Shown here piece after piece: positions 17,139-26,144 of a stretch of 64,000 nt of DNA; the first letter of the stretch is position 1, and every line of letters starts with the position of its first letter. A program made the position numbers and the translations under genes. The notes below the pieces were generated by a model, which was given only the letters and a program-made list of their open reading frames with translations, was not told the DNA's origin and did not search any database. The stretch comes from Stappia sp. BW2 (GTDB lineage Bacteria; Pseudomonadota; Alphaproteobacteria; Rhizobiales; Stappiaceae): positions 1 through 64,000 of the forward strand of contig NZ_VIRG01000036.1 in NCBI RefSeq assembly GCF_008107695.1. The letters are read 5' to 3'.

Positions 17139-18353
17139 ATGGCCTTTGGTGAAATACCGGTTGGCGTTCTGTTTTCGAAATCCGGTTCCTATGCCGCGAT
17201 CGGGCAGGAAGGCTATTGGGGCGCCCGGATCGCCATTGACGAAATAAATGCGTCCGGCCTGTTCGATTTCCGCTTCCTGCGTGTGGATGGAGACCCCAGG
17301 GGATCTACCGAAAACTACGCCGTGGAAGCCGAACGAATGATGCGCGAGGCCGGTTGCCGGCATATCGTCGGCACCCAGACCTCGTCCTCCCGCAAGGAAG
17401 TGCTGCCGGTGATGGAGCGTGGCCGCGGGCTGCTCTGGTACACCACGCCTTACGAAGGCTTCGAAAGCCATGACCGCGTGGTCTATACCGGCGCCTGCCC
17501 GAACCAGGGCGTGGTCCCGCTTTTCCGCCACATCGTTCCGGAATCCGGCCGCCGGGCGTTCCTGCTCGGGTCCAACTACATCTGGGGCTGGGAAACCAAC
17601 CGCATCGCCCGCGAGCTTCTGGCCGGATGCAACGGCGACGTTCTGGGCGAACGCTATGTTGCCATCGGCGACGAGAACATCGACCATCTGATTGTTGAAA
17701 TCCGCGAAAAACGCCCGGATTTCATCTTCAACAATCTGATCGGTGAAAGCAGCTACGCCTTCCTGCGCGCCATGAAACGGCTTGCGAAGGAAGATCCCGC
17801 CTTTGCGCCGAACCGCTGCCCGATCCTCAGCTGCAATCTGACCGAAGCCGAACTGCCCATCCTAGGGGCGGCTGCGGAAGGGCTTGTGTCCACCTCGACC
17901 TATTTCGAGACGCTGGACACACCGGAAAACGAGGATTTCCTCAGCCGTCTGGAAGGCCTGCGCGGACCGGAGGCGTCGATCTCGTCCATGTTCGTCGGCC
18001 CATATGAGGCTGTCTGGCTGCTTGCCCGCGCCATCGAGGCCTGCGGCTCGGATGCACCGGATCATGTTCTGTCGGAATTGTGCCGCCGGCCGCATCGCAC
18101 GCCGTTGCGCGACATCCGCATCGATCCGCAAACGCAGCACGCCTATCTGCAGCCGCTGATCGCAGTGGTGGAAACCACCGGTCCGGAGCGGCTTCGTTCC
18201 CGGTTCAGGATCATCGAAAAGACGTCCGGGCCGTTGGCTCCGGACCCCTATCTCGTTCACTATGATCCGCTGGAAAGCGGCGCCGGGGCCTCCGGGGACG
18301 CACCGGTTCCGGACAACGGCAATGCGCCGGGATTGAGGCTGGTGTCGTCATGA
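17139..18353 (+). CDS. AmiC-like cytoplasmic amide-sensing binding protein
   Basis: This is a 404-residue protein of the type I periplasmic-binding fold, related to AmiC and UrtA (starts IPVGVLFSKSGSYAAIGQEG, then GCRHIVGTQTSSSRKEV and SNYIWGWETNR). It has no signal peptide, as in Pseudomonas AmiC, which stays in the cytoplasm and holds AmiR inactive until an amide binds. The next gene, overlapping by ATGA at 18350, encodes an ANTAR protein, so the pair matches the AmiC-AmiR switch. The extended C-terminal tail (from about 375, Gly/Ala/Pro-rich) is not part of the fold. The ligand is probably a short amide, by analogy and from the acetamidase gene in the operon. Confidence 0.87.
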   Translation: MAFGEIPVGVLFSKSGSYAAIGQEGYWGARIAIDEINASGLFDFRFLRVDGDPRGSTENYAVEAERMMREAGCRHIVGTQTSSSRKEVLPVMERGRGLLWYTTPYEGFESHDRVVYTGACPNQGVVPLFRHIVPESGRRAFLLGSNYIWGWETNRIARELLAGCNGDVLGERYVAIGDENIDHLIVEIREKRPDFIFNNLIGESSYAFLRAMKRLAKEDPAFAPNRCPILSCNLTEAELPILGAAAEGLVSTSTYFETLDTPENEDFLSRLEGLRGPEASISSMFVGPYEAVWLLARAIEACGSDAPDHVLSELCRRPHRTPLRDIRIDPQTQHAYLQPLIAVVETTGPERLRSRFRIIEKTSGPLAPDPYLVHYDPLESGAGASGDAPVPDNGNAPGLRLVSS

Positions 18354-18952
18354 GCAGCCTGTTCCGCACCCCCAGTTTCCGCGGTTGGTCCGCAATGGTC
18401 CTGCACAAGCCCCATTCCGACAGGGATGCCGTCTGCCGCCAGCTGGACCGTCTGGGCATCGCGACGTCTACCGCCTGGCCGGAACTTCCGGAAGACGCCC
18501 GGCGGGCCGATCTGGTGATCTTCGAGGCCGATGCAGGCCACGACGCCCAGTTTCCCTGGCCGGTGGAAGAGCACCCGATGCCGATGATCGCGCTGATGGG
18601 CAGCGAGGCTCCGGGCCGCGTCGAATGGGCCATCCGGCGCGGTGCCATTGCTCATCTGAGCAAGCCCATCGCATCGAGCGGCGTTTACGGGGCGCTCGTC
18701 GTGGCCACGCGAACCTTTGCCATGCGCCGAGCATCGGAAGACAGGATCGCGAAACTGGAAGCCCGCCTCGCCTGTCGGCCTCAGGTGGCCGAAGCCATCA
18801 TCCTGCTCATGCAGCACCAGGGGGGCGACGCTGAAACCGCCTACAAGCTGCTGCAGGACATGGCGATGGCAAGCCGGCAAACCATGGAAGACGTCGCGCT
18901 CGATCTGCTGGCGCGCTCAGGAGGGCAGAATGCCGGCCGACGTGAAGCCTGA
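18350..18952 (+). CDS. AmiR-like ANTAR-domain transcription antiterminator
   Basis: This 200-residue protein has a pseudo-receiver N-terminus (about 10-120). The phosphoacceptor position reads LVIFEAD, so phosphorylation is doubtful. A short coiled coil follows (about 122-140). The C-terminal ANTAR three-helix domain (about 140-195) contains RPQVAEAIILLMQHQGGD, AYKLLQDMA and MEDVALDLLA. ANTAR proteins bind nascent leader RNA and prevent terminator formation. The only terminator placed to be their target here is at 17045-17088. It is controlled by the AmiC-like partner encoded immediately upstream. Confidence 0.85.
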   Translation: MSSLFRTPSFRGWSAMVLHKPHSDRDAVCRQLDRLGIATSTAWPELPEDARRADLVIFEADAGHDAQFPWPVEEHPMPMIALMGSEAPGRVEWAIRRGAIAHLSKPIASSGVYGALVVATRTFAMRRASEDRIAKLEARLACRPQVAEAIILLMQHQGGDAETAYKLLQDMAMASRQTMEDVALDLLARSGGQNAGRREA

Positions 18953-19844
18953 AGCAATGCCGGATACCGTGCAAGCTGCCGCAACCGAAACGCCCAAAGG
19001 CGTCTGGCGCCGTCTCCTGCAAAGGAAACTGGCCGTAGTCGCTCTGGTTCTGGTCGGCGTGATTGTTGGCGCCGCTGTCTTCGCCCCCTTTGTCGCGCCT
19101 TACGATCCGGCGGAACAGTTCTTCGAAGGCCTGACCCTGGAAGGCGCGCCCTTGCCACCGAACGAAACCTTCTGGTTGGGCACCGATCTGCTCGGGCGGG
19201 ATCTTCTGTCACGTCTGATCTACGGCGCGCAAACCTCGCTGATTATCGGGATCGTCGCCAATGGGATCGCCGTTGCGGTGGGGGCCTTTGTCGGCATTCT
19301 CGCCGGTTTTTTCCGGGGCTGGGTGGGAACGGTGCTGATGCGCTTCACCGATCTGATGATGGCCTTCCCGGCGCTGCTGCTCGCGATCACGCTGGCGGCG
19401 CTGTTCCGGCCCTCGCTCTGGATCGTTGCCATGGTGATCGCCATGGTCAACTGGGTACAGATGGCGCGTGTCGTCTACACCGAAACCAGATCACTGTCGG
19501 AGCGGGAATTCATCCTGGCCGAGCGAGCTATGGGCGCGGGTCTCTTCCGCATTTTGTTCCGGCACATCCTGCCGCATCTTCTGTCGACCATCGTCGTTTT
19601 CGGCACGCTGGGCATCTCGACGACCGTGCTTCTGGAAGCAACGCTCAGCTATCTCGGCATCGGCGTTCAGCCGCCGACACCCTCCTGGGGCAATATCATC
19701 TACGAGAACCAGACCTATTTCACCTCGGCCCCCTGGCTGGTGTTCTTCCCGGGTGTCGCCATCATCGCGCTGGCGCTGGGCTTCAACCTGCTGGGCGATG
19801 CGCTGCGTGAGGTGCTTGATCCGACACAGAAGGGGAGGCACTGA
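18930..19844 (+). CDS. Peptide-type ABC transporter permease (DppC-like), amide operon
   Basis: This 304-residue permease has an OppC-like N-terminal segment, GTDLLGRDLLSRLIYGAQ, and EAA-type loop AERAMGAGLFRILFRHILP. The start at 18930 (MPADVKPE) follows AGGAGGG and lies 23 bp inside the end of the AmiR-like gene. It is one of two channel subunits of an importer presumably for amides or short peptides. Confidence 0.88.
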   Translation: MPADVKPEAMPDTVQAAATETPKGVWRRLLQRKLAVVALVLVGVIVGAAVFAPFVAPYDPAEQFFEGLTLEGAPLPPNETFWLGTDLLGRDLLSRLIYGAQTSLIIGIVANGIAVAVGAFVGILAGFFRGWVGTVLMRFTDLMMAFPALLLAITLAALFRPSLWIVAMVIAMVNWVQMARVVYTETRSLSEREFILAERAMGAGLFRILFRHILPHLLSTIVVFGTLGISTTVLLEATLSYLGIGVQPPTPSWGNIIYENQTYFTSAPWLVFFPGVAIIALALGFNLLGDALREVLDPTQKGRH

Positions 19845-19846
19845 TC

Positions 19847-20767
19847 ATGGGCGGTTATATTCTGCGCCGGGTGGTCCAGTCGGTGCTGATCCTCATCGGC
19901 ATCACCTTCCTGACCTTCGTCCTGCTCTATCTGATCCCGGCCGATCCGGCCCGTCAGATCGCGGGCCGCAGCGCCACCGCGCAGACGGTCGAGAACATCC
20001 GCGAGCAGCTTGGCCTCAATCTGCCGTTCTATCAGCAGTATTTCCGTTATCTCACCGGGTTGCTGCAGGGCGATCTCGGCCGGTCCTACCTGCAGAAGAC
20101 GGAAGTCGGCGCGCTCATCTGGTCGCGCCTGCCGGCAACGCTTCTTCTCATGGTTGGCGCCATCGTCTGCGAACTGGTTATCGGACTTACCATGGGGCTC
20201 GTCGCAGCCCTGCGCCGGAATACGGCGACAGATACGAGCCTCATGGTCCTTTCCTTTGTCGGGGTGTCCTCACCCCAGTTCGTGATCGGCATCCTGCTGC
20301 TCTATGTCTTTTCGGTGCAGCTCGGCTGGTTCCCCATCGGCGGCTACGGCACCTTCATGCACATGGTGCTGCCGTCGCTGACCCTCGGGTTCCTGGGCGC
20401 CGGCTGGTATTCGCGCATGATGCGCTCATCCATGATCGACGTGCTGCGCCAGGACTTCATCCGCACCGCCCGTGCCAAGGGCCTGAAACGCTGGCAGGTT
20501 CTGTTCGGCCACGCTCTTCCCAACGCGCTGCTTCCGATCGTCGCCATGATCGGGATCGATATCGGCCTCTTCATGAGCGGCATCGTTGTGGTTGAAAGCG
20601 TGTTCGGCTGGCCCGGCATCGGCCAGCTCGCCTGGCAGGCCATCCAGAGGGTCGACATTCCCATCATCATGGGCGTCACGCTCGTATCCGCATTCGCGAT
20701 CGTTGCCGGCAATTTCCTCGCCGACCTGATCGCCCCCCTGATTGATCCGAGGATCAAGCTGCGCTGA
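19847..20767 (+). CDS. Peptide-type ABC transporter permease (DppB-like), amide operon
   Basis: This 306-residue permease begins MGGYILRRVVQSVLILIG, the usual first helix, and contains LIPADPAR, GDLGRSY and the EAA-type loop RTARAKGLKRWQVLFGHALP. The start follows the DppC-like stop by 2 bp. Note that the order (C then B) is the reverse of the usual Dpp order. Confidence 0.88.
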   Translation: MGGYILRRVVQSVLILIGITFLTFVLLYLIPADPARQIAGRSATAQTVENIREQLGLNLPFYQQYFRYLTGLLQGDLGRSYLQKTEVGALIWSRLPATLLLMVGAIVCELVIGLTMGLVAALRRNTATDTSLMVLSFVGVSSPQFVIGILLLYVFSVQLGWFPIGGYGTFMHMVLPSLTLGFLGAGWYSRMMRSSMIDVLRQDFIRTARAKGLKRWQVLFGHALPNALLPIVAMIGIDIGLFMSGIVVVESVFGWPGIGQLAWQAIQRVDIPIIMGVTLVSAFAIVAGNFLADLIAPLIDPRIKLR

Positions 20768-20837
20768 CGCGCGGCAATGGCCGGAAACCGTCACCAGAGC
20801 GGCCCGGCACATCACCGTAAGAACCGGAGGTTGGACT

Positions 20838-22466
20838 ATGAAGAAGACAGTATTGGCAGGGGTTGCCGCCCTTCTTGCCGCCACCGCCCTGACATCGGCA
20901 TCCGCTCTGGCGGACGATATCAAGCAAGGCGGATCGATGATCGTCACCTACAAGGACGACGTCTCCACGCTTGACCCGGCCATCGGCTACGACTGGCAGA
21001 ACTGGTCGATGATCAAGAGCCTGTTCGACGGCCTGATGGATTATGAGCCCGGCACCACCAACCTGATGAAGGACCTTGCCGAGGACTATACGATTTCCGA
21101 CGACGGCACGGTTTTCACCTTCAAGCTGCGCGAGGGCGTCAAGTTTCACAACGGCCGTGAAATGACCGCGGAAGACGTGAAATACTCGCTCGATCGTGTC
21201 ACCAACCCGGCCACCCAGAGCCCGGGCGCGGGCTTCTTCGGCTCCATCAAGGGATATGATGCCGTAGCGGCCGGAGATGCCACCAGCCTGGAAGGCGTCA
21301 CTGTCGTCGATCCCTACACGGTCAAGATCGAGCTGTCCCGCCCGGACGCGACCTTCCTGCACGTGATGGCCATCAACTTCTCGTCCATCGTGCCGAAAGA
21401 GGCTGTGGAAGAATGGGGTGCCGACTTCGGCAAGCATCCGGTTGGCACCGGCGCATTCTCGCTGGATGAATGGACACTTGGCCAGCGTCTGGTGTTCAAG
21501 CGCAACGAGGATTACTGGCGCGCAGGCGTGCCCAAGCTCGACGAAATCACCTTCGAGGTCGGGCAGGAGCCCGTGGTTGCGCTTCTTCGTCTGCAGCGCG
21601 GCGAAGCCGACATTCCGGGTGACGGCATTCCGCCGGCGAAGTTCCTGGAAGTGACCAAGGACCCGCAATACAAGGACCTGATCATCGAAGGCGGCCAGCT
21701 GCACACCGGCTATGTCACCATGAACGTGAAGATGCCGCCTTTCGACAAGCTGGAAGTACGCAAGGCCGTCAACATGGCGATCAACAAGGATCGCGTCGTG
21801 CGCATCATCAACGGGCGCGCCGTGCCGGCCAACCAGCCGCTGCCGCCGAGCATGCCGGGATATGACGACGAGTACACCGGCTATCCCTACGATCCGGAAG
21901 CCGCCAAGGCGCTTCTGGCCGAGGCCGGGTTCCCCGATGGGTTCGAGACCGAACTCTATGTCTACAACACCGACCCGAACCCGCGCATCGCCCAGTCCAT
22001 CCAGGCCGACCTTGCCGCAATCGGCATCAAGGCCGACATCAAGGCACTGGCCCAGGCCAATGTGATTGCAGCCGGCGGCGAACCCGATCAGGCACCGATG
22101 ATCTGGTCCGGCGGCATGGCCTGGATCGCCGATTTCCCGGATCCGTCCAACTTCTACGGCCCGATCCTGGGCTGTGCCGGCGCGGTCAAGGGTGGCTGGA
22201 ACTGGTCCTGGTACTGCAACGAAGAGCTGGACAAGCAGGCAACAGCTGCTGATAGCATGACCGATCCGGCACAGAAGGCCGAGCGCGAGGAAGCCTGGCG
22301 CAAGATCTTCATTTCGGTAATGGACGATGCGGCCTGGGCGCCGGTCTTCCACGAGCAGCGTTTCACGATGCGGTCCGAGCGGCTGGGTGGCCCCGACGCC
22401 ATCTTCGTCGATCCGGTCCACATTCCCGTCAACTACGACTACGTTTGGGCGAAAGATGTGCAGTAA
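20838..22466 (+). CDS. Family 5 periplasmic binding protein, amide operon
   Basis: This 542-residue SBP_bac_5 protein has a signal peptide to about residue 25 (ends ASALA), then DDIKQGGSMIVTYKDDVSTL. The start at 20838 follows GGAGG. It supplies substrate to the two permeases upstream. Its 3' end overlaps the acetamidase gene by 11 bp, linking capture and hydrolysis. Confidence 0.87.
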   Translation: MKKTVLAGVAALLAATALTSASALADDIKQGGSMIVTYKDDVSTLDPAIGYDWQNWSMIKSLFDGLMDYEPGTTNLMKDLAEDYTISDDGTVFTFKLREGVKFHNGREMTAEDVKYSLDRVTNPATQSPGAGFFGSIKGYDAVAAGDATSLEGVTVVDPYTVKIELSRPDATFLHVMAINFSSIVPKEAVEEWGADFGKHPVGTGAFSLDEWTLGQRLVFKRNEDYWRAGVPKLDEITFEVGQEPVVALLRLQRGEADIPGDGIPPAKFLEVTKDPQYKDLIIEGGQLHTGYVTMNVKMPPFDKLEVRKAVNMAINKDRVVRIINGRAVPANQPLPPSMPGYDDEYTGYPYDPEAAKALLAEAGFPDGFETELYVYNTDPNPRIAQSIQADLAAIGIKADIKALAQANVIAAGGEPDQAPMIWSGGMAWIADFPDPSNFYGPILGCAGAVKGGWNWSWYCNEELDKQATAADSMTDPAQKAEREEAWRKIFISVMDDAAWAPVFHEQRFTMRSERLGGPDAIFVDPVHIPVNYDYVWAKDVQ

Positions 22467-23406
22467 CTGCAAGGCCGCATACACGATCCACGCGGCACAA
22501 CACCATTTCGGTTGGGACAATACCAATACCCCAGCCGAGACGGTGGCACCAGGCACGGTGCTGGAATTCGAATGTCTCGACAGTTCAGCCGGGCAGTTGA
22601 CGCCCGAAAGCACTGTTGCGGATGTCTCGACGCTGGATTTCGGCAAGATCAATCCGGTCAACGGTCCCATCTACGTGGATGGGGCCGAGCCGGGAGACGC
22701 ACTGGTGGTCAAGATCCACGAGTTCAAGCCGTCCGGTTTCGGCTGGACCGCCAACATTCCGGGCTTCGGCCTTTTGGCGGATCAGTTCAAGGACCCGGCC
22801 CTGCATGTCTGGTCCTATGACAAGGACAAGCTGGGCACGTCGGCCTTTGCTCCGTTCGGGAAAGTGCCGCTGAAGCCGTTTGCCGGCACCATCGGTGTCG
22901 CGCCGGCGGAAGCAGGTCTTCATTCCATCGTTCCGCCCCGGCGGGTCGGTGGCAACCTGGACATTCGCGACCTTGCCGCCGGAACGACGCTCTACCTGCC
23001 GGTGGAAGTTGCCGGAGCCCTGTTCTCCATCGGCGACACCCATGCGGCGCAGGGCGATGGCGAGGTCTGCGGAACCGCTATCGAAAGCCCAATGAACACG
23101 GTGGTTGAACTGGACCTGATCAAGGGCGCCAACCTCAGCATGCCGCGGTTCGAAACCCCGGGCCCGGTGACCCGCCATCTCGACGAGATGGGCTACGAGG
23201 TCACCACCGGTATCGGCACCGATCTGTTCGAGGGCGCTCAGGCGGCCGTGTCCAACATGATCGATCTCCTGTGCGCCCGTCACGGCTACAGCGCGGTCGA
23301 TGCTTACATGCTGTGCTCGGTCTGCGGCGATCTCAGGATTTCGGAAATCGTGGACATGCCCAACTGGGTGGTCTCGTTCTACTTCCCGAAAGTCGTTCTC
23401 CAGTAA
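22456..23406 (+). CDS. Acetamidase/formamidase family amidohydrolase
   Basis: This 316-residue FmdA/AmdA-family enzyme hydrolyses formamide, acetamide or a similar amide to ammonia and the acid in the cytoplasm. The hallmark GDTHAAQGDGEVCGTAIE lies at about 194-211, with NPVNGPIYVDGAEPGD upstream. The ATG at 22456 (MCSNCKAAY) lies inside the end of the binding-protein gene; a longer frame there is a shadow. The enzyme is unrelated to the nitrilase-type amidase AmiE that AmiC/AmiR control in Pseudomonas, so the regulator pair has been joined to a different amidase here. Confidence 0.9.
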   Translation: MCSNCKAAYTIHAAQHHFGWDNTNTPAETVAPGTVLEFECLDSSAGQLTPESTVADVSTLDFGKINPVNGPIYVDGAEPGDALVVKIHEFKPSGFGWTANIPGFGLLADQFKDPALHVWSYDKDKLGTSAFAPFGKVPLKPFAGTIGVAPAEAGLHSIVPPRRVGGNLDIRDLAAGTTLYLPVEVAGALFSIGDTHAAQGDGEVCGTAIESPMNTVVELDLIKGANLSMPRFETPGPVTRHLDEMGYEVTTGIGTDLFEGAQAAVSNMIDLLCARHGYSAVDAYMLCSVCGDLRISEIVDMPNWVVSFYFPKVVLQ

Positions 23407-23413
23407 TGCAGTC

Positions 23414-23437
23414 GGGCGGCGGTCAGCGCCGCCGCCC
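23414..23437 (+). terminator. GC-rich hairpin between amidase and ATPase genes
   Basis: GGGCGGCGG (23414-23422) pairs with CCGCCGCCC (23429-23437) around a 6-nt loop. Only a short T run follows, so it may reduce expression of the downstream ATPase or stabilise the upstream transcript instead of ending transcription. Confidence 0.55.
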
Positions 23438-23472
23438 GCTTTCCAGAGTTCAAGAAAGACCAGGACGCCCGG

Positions 23473-25254
23473 ATGTCCAGCCAGCCAGACCACGAAACCG
23501 TTGCCGAAGACGTCGTTCTTTCCGTCAGGAACCTGCGCACGGATGTCGCGACGCCCTCCGGGCGAAAGACCGTTGTCAAGGGCCTGTCGTTTGACCTGAA
23601 GCGCGGCGAAACCCTCTGTATCGCGGGCGAATCCGGCTCCGGGAAGTCGATCACCGCTCTTTCCATCATGGGGCTTCTGCCCGAGCCGATGGCCCGGGTG
23701 TCCGGCGGCGAAGTGCTGTTTCAGGGCAAGGACCTGACCAAGCTTCCCGAAGATGCCATGCGCCGTATCCGCGGCGGCGACATCGCGATGATCTTTCAGG
23801 AGCCGATGACCTCGCTCAATCCCGTGTTGACGGTTGGCCGACAATTGCGCGAAGCAATCCTGGCGCATCAGGACGTCAGCGGAAACGAAGCCAACAAGCG
23901 CGCGCTGGCCATGCTGGAATCGGTGCGCCTGTCGGAACCGGCACGACGGTTGAAACAATACCCGCACGAGCTTTCCGGAGGCATGCGCCAGCGGGTGATG
24001 ATTGCCATGGCGCTGGCCTGCAATCCGAAGGTGCTGATCGCCGACGAACCGACGACCGCGCTCGACGTGACGATCCAGGCGCAGATCCTGCAGCTCATCC
24101 GCGACCTGCAGCGCGATTTCGGCACAGCTGTCATCATGATCACCCACGACATGGGCGTCGTTGCCGAAATGGCAGACCGGGTGATTGTCATGAACCACGG
24201 CAATATTGTGGAACGCGGAACGGTTTCGGACGTGTTTGAACGTCCTTCGGACAGTTACACGCAGCACCTCCTGGATGCCGTGCCAAAGCTTGGCGCCATG
24301 ACCGGTGTCGACAGTGCGGCCCGGACAACCGGTCAGCCCGAAGCGCCGGTTCTCGAGGTGGAAGACCTTGTCGTCCGCTTCGATCTGCATGGCGGTTTGC
24401 TCAATCGGGTGACCTCCCGCGTTCATGCGGTCGAAGGTGTTTCCTTCACGCTGGCTCCGGGCGAAACGCTCGGCCTTGTGGGAGAAAGCGGCTGCGGCAA
24501 ATCCACCATCGGCAAGGCCCTGATGAACCTGGTGCCCTGGGAAGGAGCCATCCGGATTGCCGGACATCACGTCGGTCTCGGCAGCACGCAAGAACAGCAG
24601 CGCCGCAGGCGCGACATGCAGATGATCTTTCAGGATCCCTATGCCTCGCTCGATCCACGCATGACCGTTGGCGATATCGTCGGAGAACCTCTGGTGATTC
24701 ACGGTCTGGCGCGCGGCAGGGAGTTGAAGGACACGGTGGTGTCGCTGTTTGAGCGGGTCGGCCTGCCGGCCGACATGCTCACTCGGCATCCGCACGAATT
24801 TTCCGGCGGTCAGCGCCAACGTATCTGCATTGCCCGCGCCCTGGCGCTTTCACCCAAGGTCATCGTCGCGGATGAAAGTGTTTCGGCGCTCGATGTGTCG
24901 GTTCAGGCCCGTGTTCTGGATCTCCTCCAGCAACTTCAGGAGGAGTTGGGGCTCTCCTATCTGTTCATTTCCCACGATATGGCGGTGGTCGAGCAGGTCT
25001 CGCACCGCATCGCGGTCATGTACCTCGGCCAGATCGTGGAAATGGGCACGCGCCGGCAGGTGTTCGAAAACCCGCAGCACGACTATACCAAGCGGCTGCT
25101 GAAGGCGGTGCCGATCCCCGACCCCAAGCGCCGGCGCACCGTTTTTGACGTGCCGACGGGGGAAATCCCTTCACCGGTTCTGCCGCTCGGGCAATCGGTC
25201 GAGCGGGTGCGCTATCTGGATGTCAGCGACCGGCATCTGGTCGCCGCGTCCTGA
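23473..25254 (+). CDS. Fused DppD-DppF double ATPase of the amide/peptide importer
   Basis: This 593-residue protein carries two complete ATPase domains. The first (about 10-270) has [24 protein letters not shown] and [11 protein letters not shown]. The second (about 290-565) has [24 protein letters not shown] and VIVADESVSALD, with Ser replacing the usual Pro after Glu in the second Walker B. Such fusions (YejF/GsiA-type) replace separate D and F subunits. It ends the operon that begins with the AmiC-like gene, so the full importer is encoded in one transcript. Contrast with the separate DppD and DppF genes of the GGT operon. Confidence 0.88.
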   Translation: MSSQPDHETVAEDVVLSVRNLRTDVATPSGRKTVVKGLSFDLKRGETLCIAGESGSGKSITALSIMGLLPEPMARVSGGEVLFQGKDLTKLPEDAMRRIRGGDIAMIFQEPMTSLNPVLTVGRQLREAILAHQDVSGNEANKRALAMLESVRLSEPARRLKQYPHELSGGMRQRVMIAMALACNPKVLIADEPTTALDVTIQAQILQLIRDLQRDFGTAVIMITHDMGVVAEMADRVIVMNHGNIVERGTVSDVFERPSDSYTQHLLDAVPKLGAMTGVDSAARTTGQPEAPVLEVEDLVVRFDLHGGLLNRVTSRVHAVEGVSFTLAPGETLGLVGESGCGKSTIGKALMNLVPWEGAIRIAGHHVGLGSTQEQQRRRRDMQMIFQDPYASLDPRMTVGDIVGEPLVIHGLARGRELKDTVVSLFERVGLPADMLTRHPHEFSGGQRQRICIARALALSPKVIVADESVSALDVSVQARVLDLLQQLQEELGLSYLFISHDMAVVEQVSHRIAVMYLGQIVEMGTRRQVFENPQHDYTKRLLKAVPIPDPKRRRTVFDVPTGEIPSPVLPLGQSVERVRYLDVSDRHLVAAS

Positions 25255-25263
25255 ACCGGAACA

Positions 25264-25294
25264 GATCAGGCCAGATCAGCTCAGATCAGATCAG
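25264..25294. repeat. Cluster of four GATCAG repeats
   Basis: GATCAG occurs at 25264, 25274, 25284 and 25289 in the short gap between two convergent genes. It is probably slipped-strand microrepeat sequence; no function is suggested. Confidence 0.5.
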
Positions 25295-25935
25295 GCTGGT
25301 GGCGCGCCGATGGCGTCCGGGTGGGCGTCCTTGAACGCGTCCAGTGCCTCTGCGGCCGCCGCGGCGCGCCGCATCTTCGGAAAACCGGACACATCCACAC
25401 CCCAGCGGTTGGCATTATAGCGCTGAGGCGCAAGGCAGCAGTCGGCCATGGTCGGCGTTTCGCCGTGGCAGAACGGGCCGTTGTCATCCAGAAGGTTCTC
25501 GAAGGCGGCAAGGCCCTTGCCGATGAAGCGTTGCATCCAGGCTTTCTTGGCATCATCGCCACCACCGGTCAGTTCCGCCACGTGACTGACAATGCCGAGA
25601 TTGCAGACCGGGTGGATTTCCATGGCAATCGCATAGGAGAGCTGGCGCACCTTGTACTGGCCGTCGACGTCTTCCGGCATCAAGGTGGAACCGGGCGTGG
25701 TCGCGTGCAGATATTCGATGATGGCCAGCGACTGCGTCAGCGTCTTGCCGTCGACAATCAGCGCCGGCAGCAGGCCCTGAGGGTTGAGAGCGAGATAGTC
25801 GTCTTCCAGTTGGGCCCGGGTCAAAAGGTTCACCGGCCGGTACTCGGCCTCGAGCTTCAGCAGATTGAGCGCGATGCGAACGCGATAACTCGCCGAAGAC
25901 CGCCAGTAGTCATATAAAACAATATCTTTCGCCAC
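25291..25935 (-). CDS. Zeta-class glutathione S-transferase / maleylacetoacetate isomerase-like
   Basis: This 214-residue GST has the N-terminal thioredoxin-like domain with the zeta-class SSASYRVRIAL motif at about 11-21, then NPQGLLPAL and QSLAIIEYL for glutathione binding, and a helical C-terminal domain with the ATPTMADCCLAPQ-like segment. Family members isomerise maleylacetoacetate or maleylpyruvate. A GTG start at 25935 is chosen because GGGAGA precedes it; an upstream ATG at 25971 has no ribosome binding site. It is on the pca strand but 209 bp beyond pcaB, so operon membership is uncertain. It would act in homogentisate or gentisate degradation instead of the beta-ketoadipate route. 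Confidence 0.8.
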   Translation of the reverse strand: MAKDIVLYDYWRSSASYRVRIALNLLKLEAEYRPVNLLTRAQLEDDYLALNPQGLLPALIVDGKTLTQSLAIIEYLHATTPGSTLMPEDVDGQYKVRQLSYAIAMEIHPVCNLGIVSHVAELTGGGDDAKKAWMQRFIGKGLAAFENLLDDNGPFCHGETPTMADCCLAPQRYNANRWGVDVSGFPKMRRAAAAAEALDAFKDAHPDAIGAPPA

Positions 25936-26144
25936 GAATCTCTCCCAGCAACGCAGTGTGCATTGATACACTTATTTGGCCCTGAATTGGCAAGTCCATG
26001 TGTGCCAAATGGCTTCATGAGCCGATTATTGAGAAGCTGGCGAAAGCGGTTGCGCCCTCAGCTAAACGCAGCGCCGATCCACCTTCATCGATGACCTTCG
26101 TCGGTCTTTATCCTCACCACCATCTTCAGGACCTGTAGCTTCGT

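Noticed and set aside
20754..22670. 638-codon minus-strand open frame
   Set aside because: It is an antisense shadow of the amide operon binding protein.
22585..24819. 744-codon minus-strand open frame
   Set aside because: It runs opposite the acetamidase and double ATPase genes, both with clear family motifs; it has no motif of its own.
25264..25294. GATCAG repeat cluster as a CRISPR or regulatory array
   Set aside because: The units are only 6 bp without spacers of constant length; simple slippage explains them.
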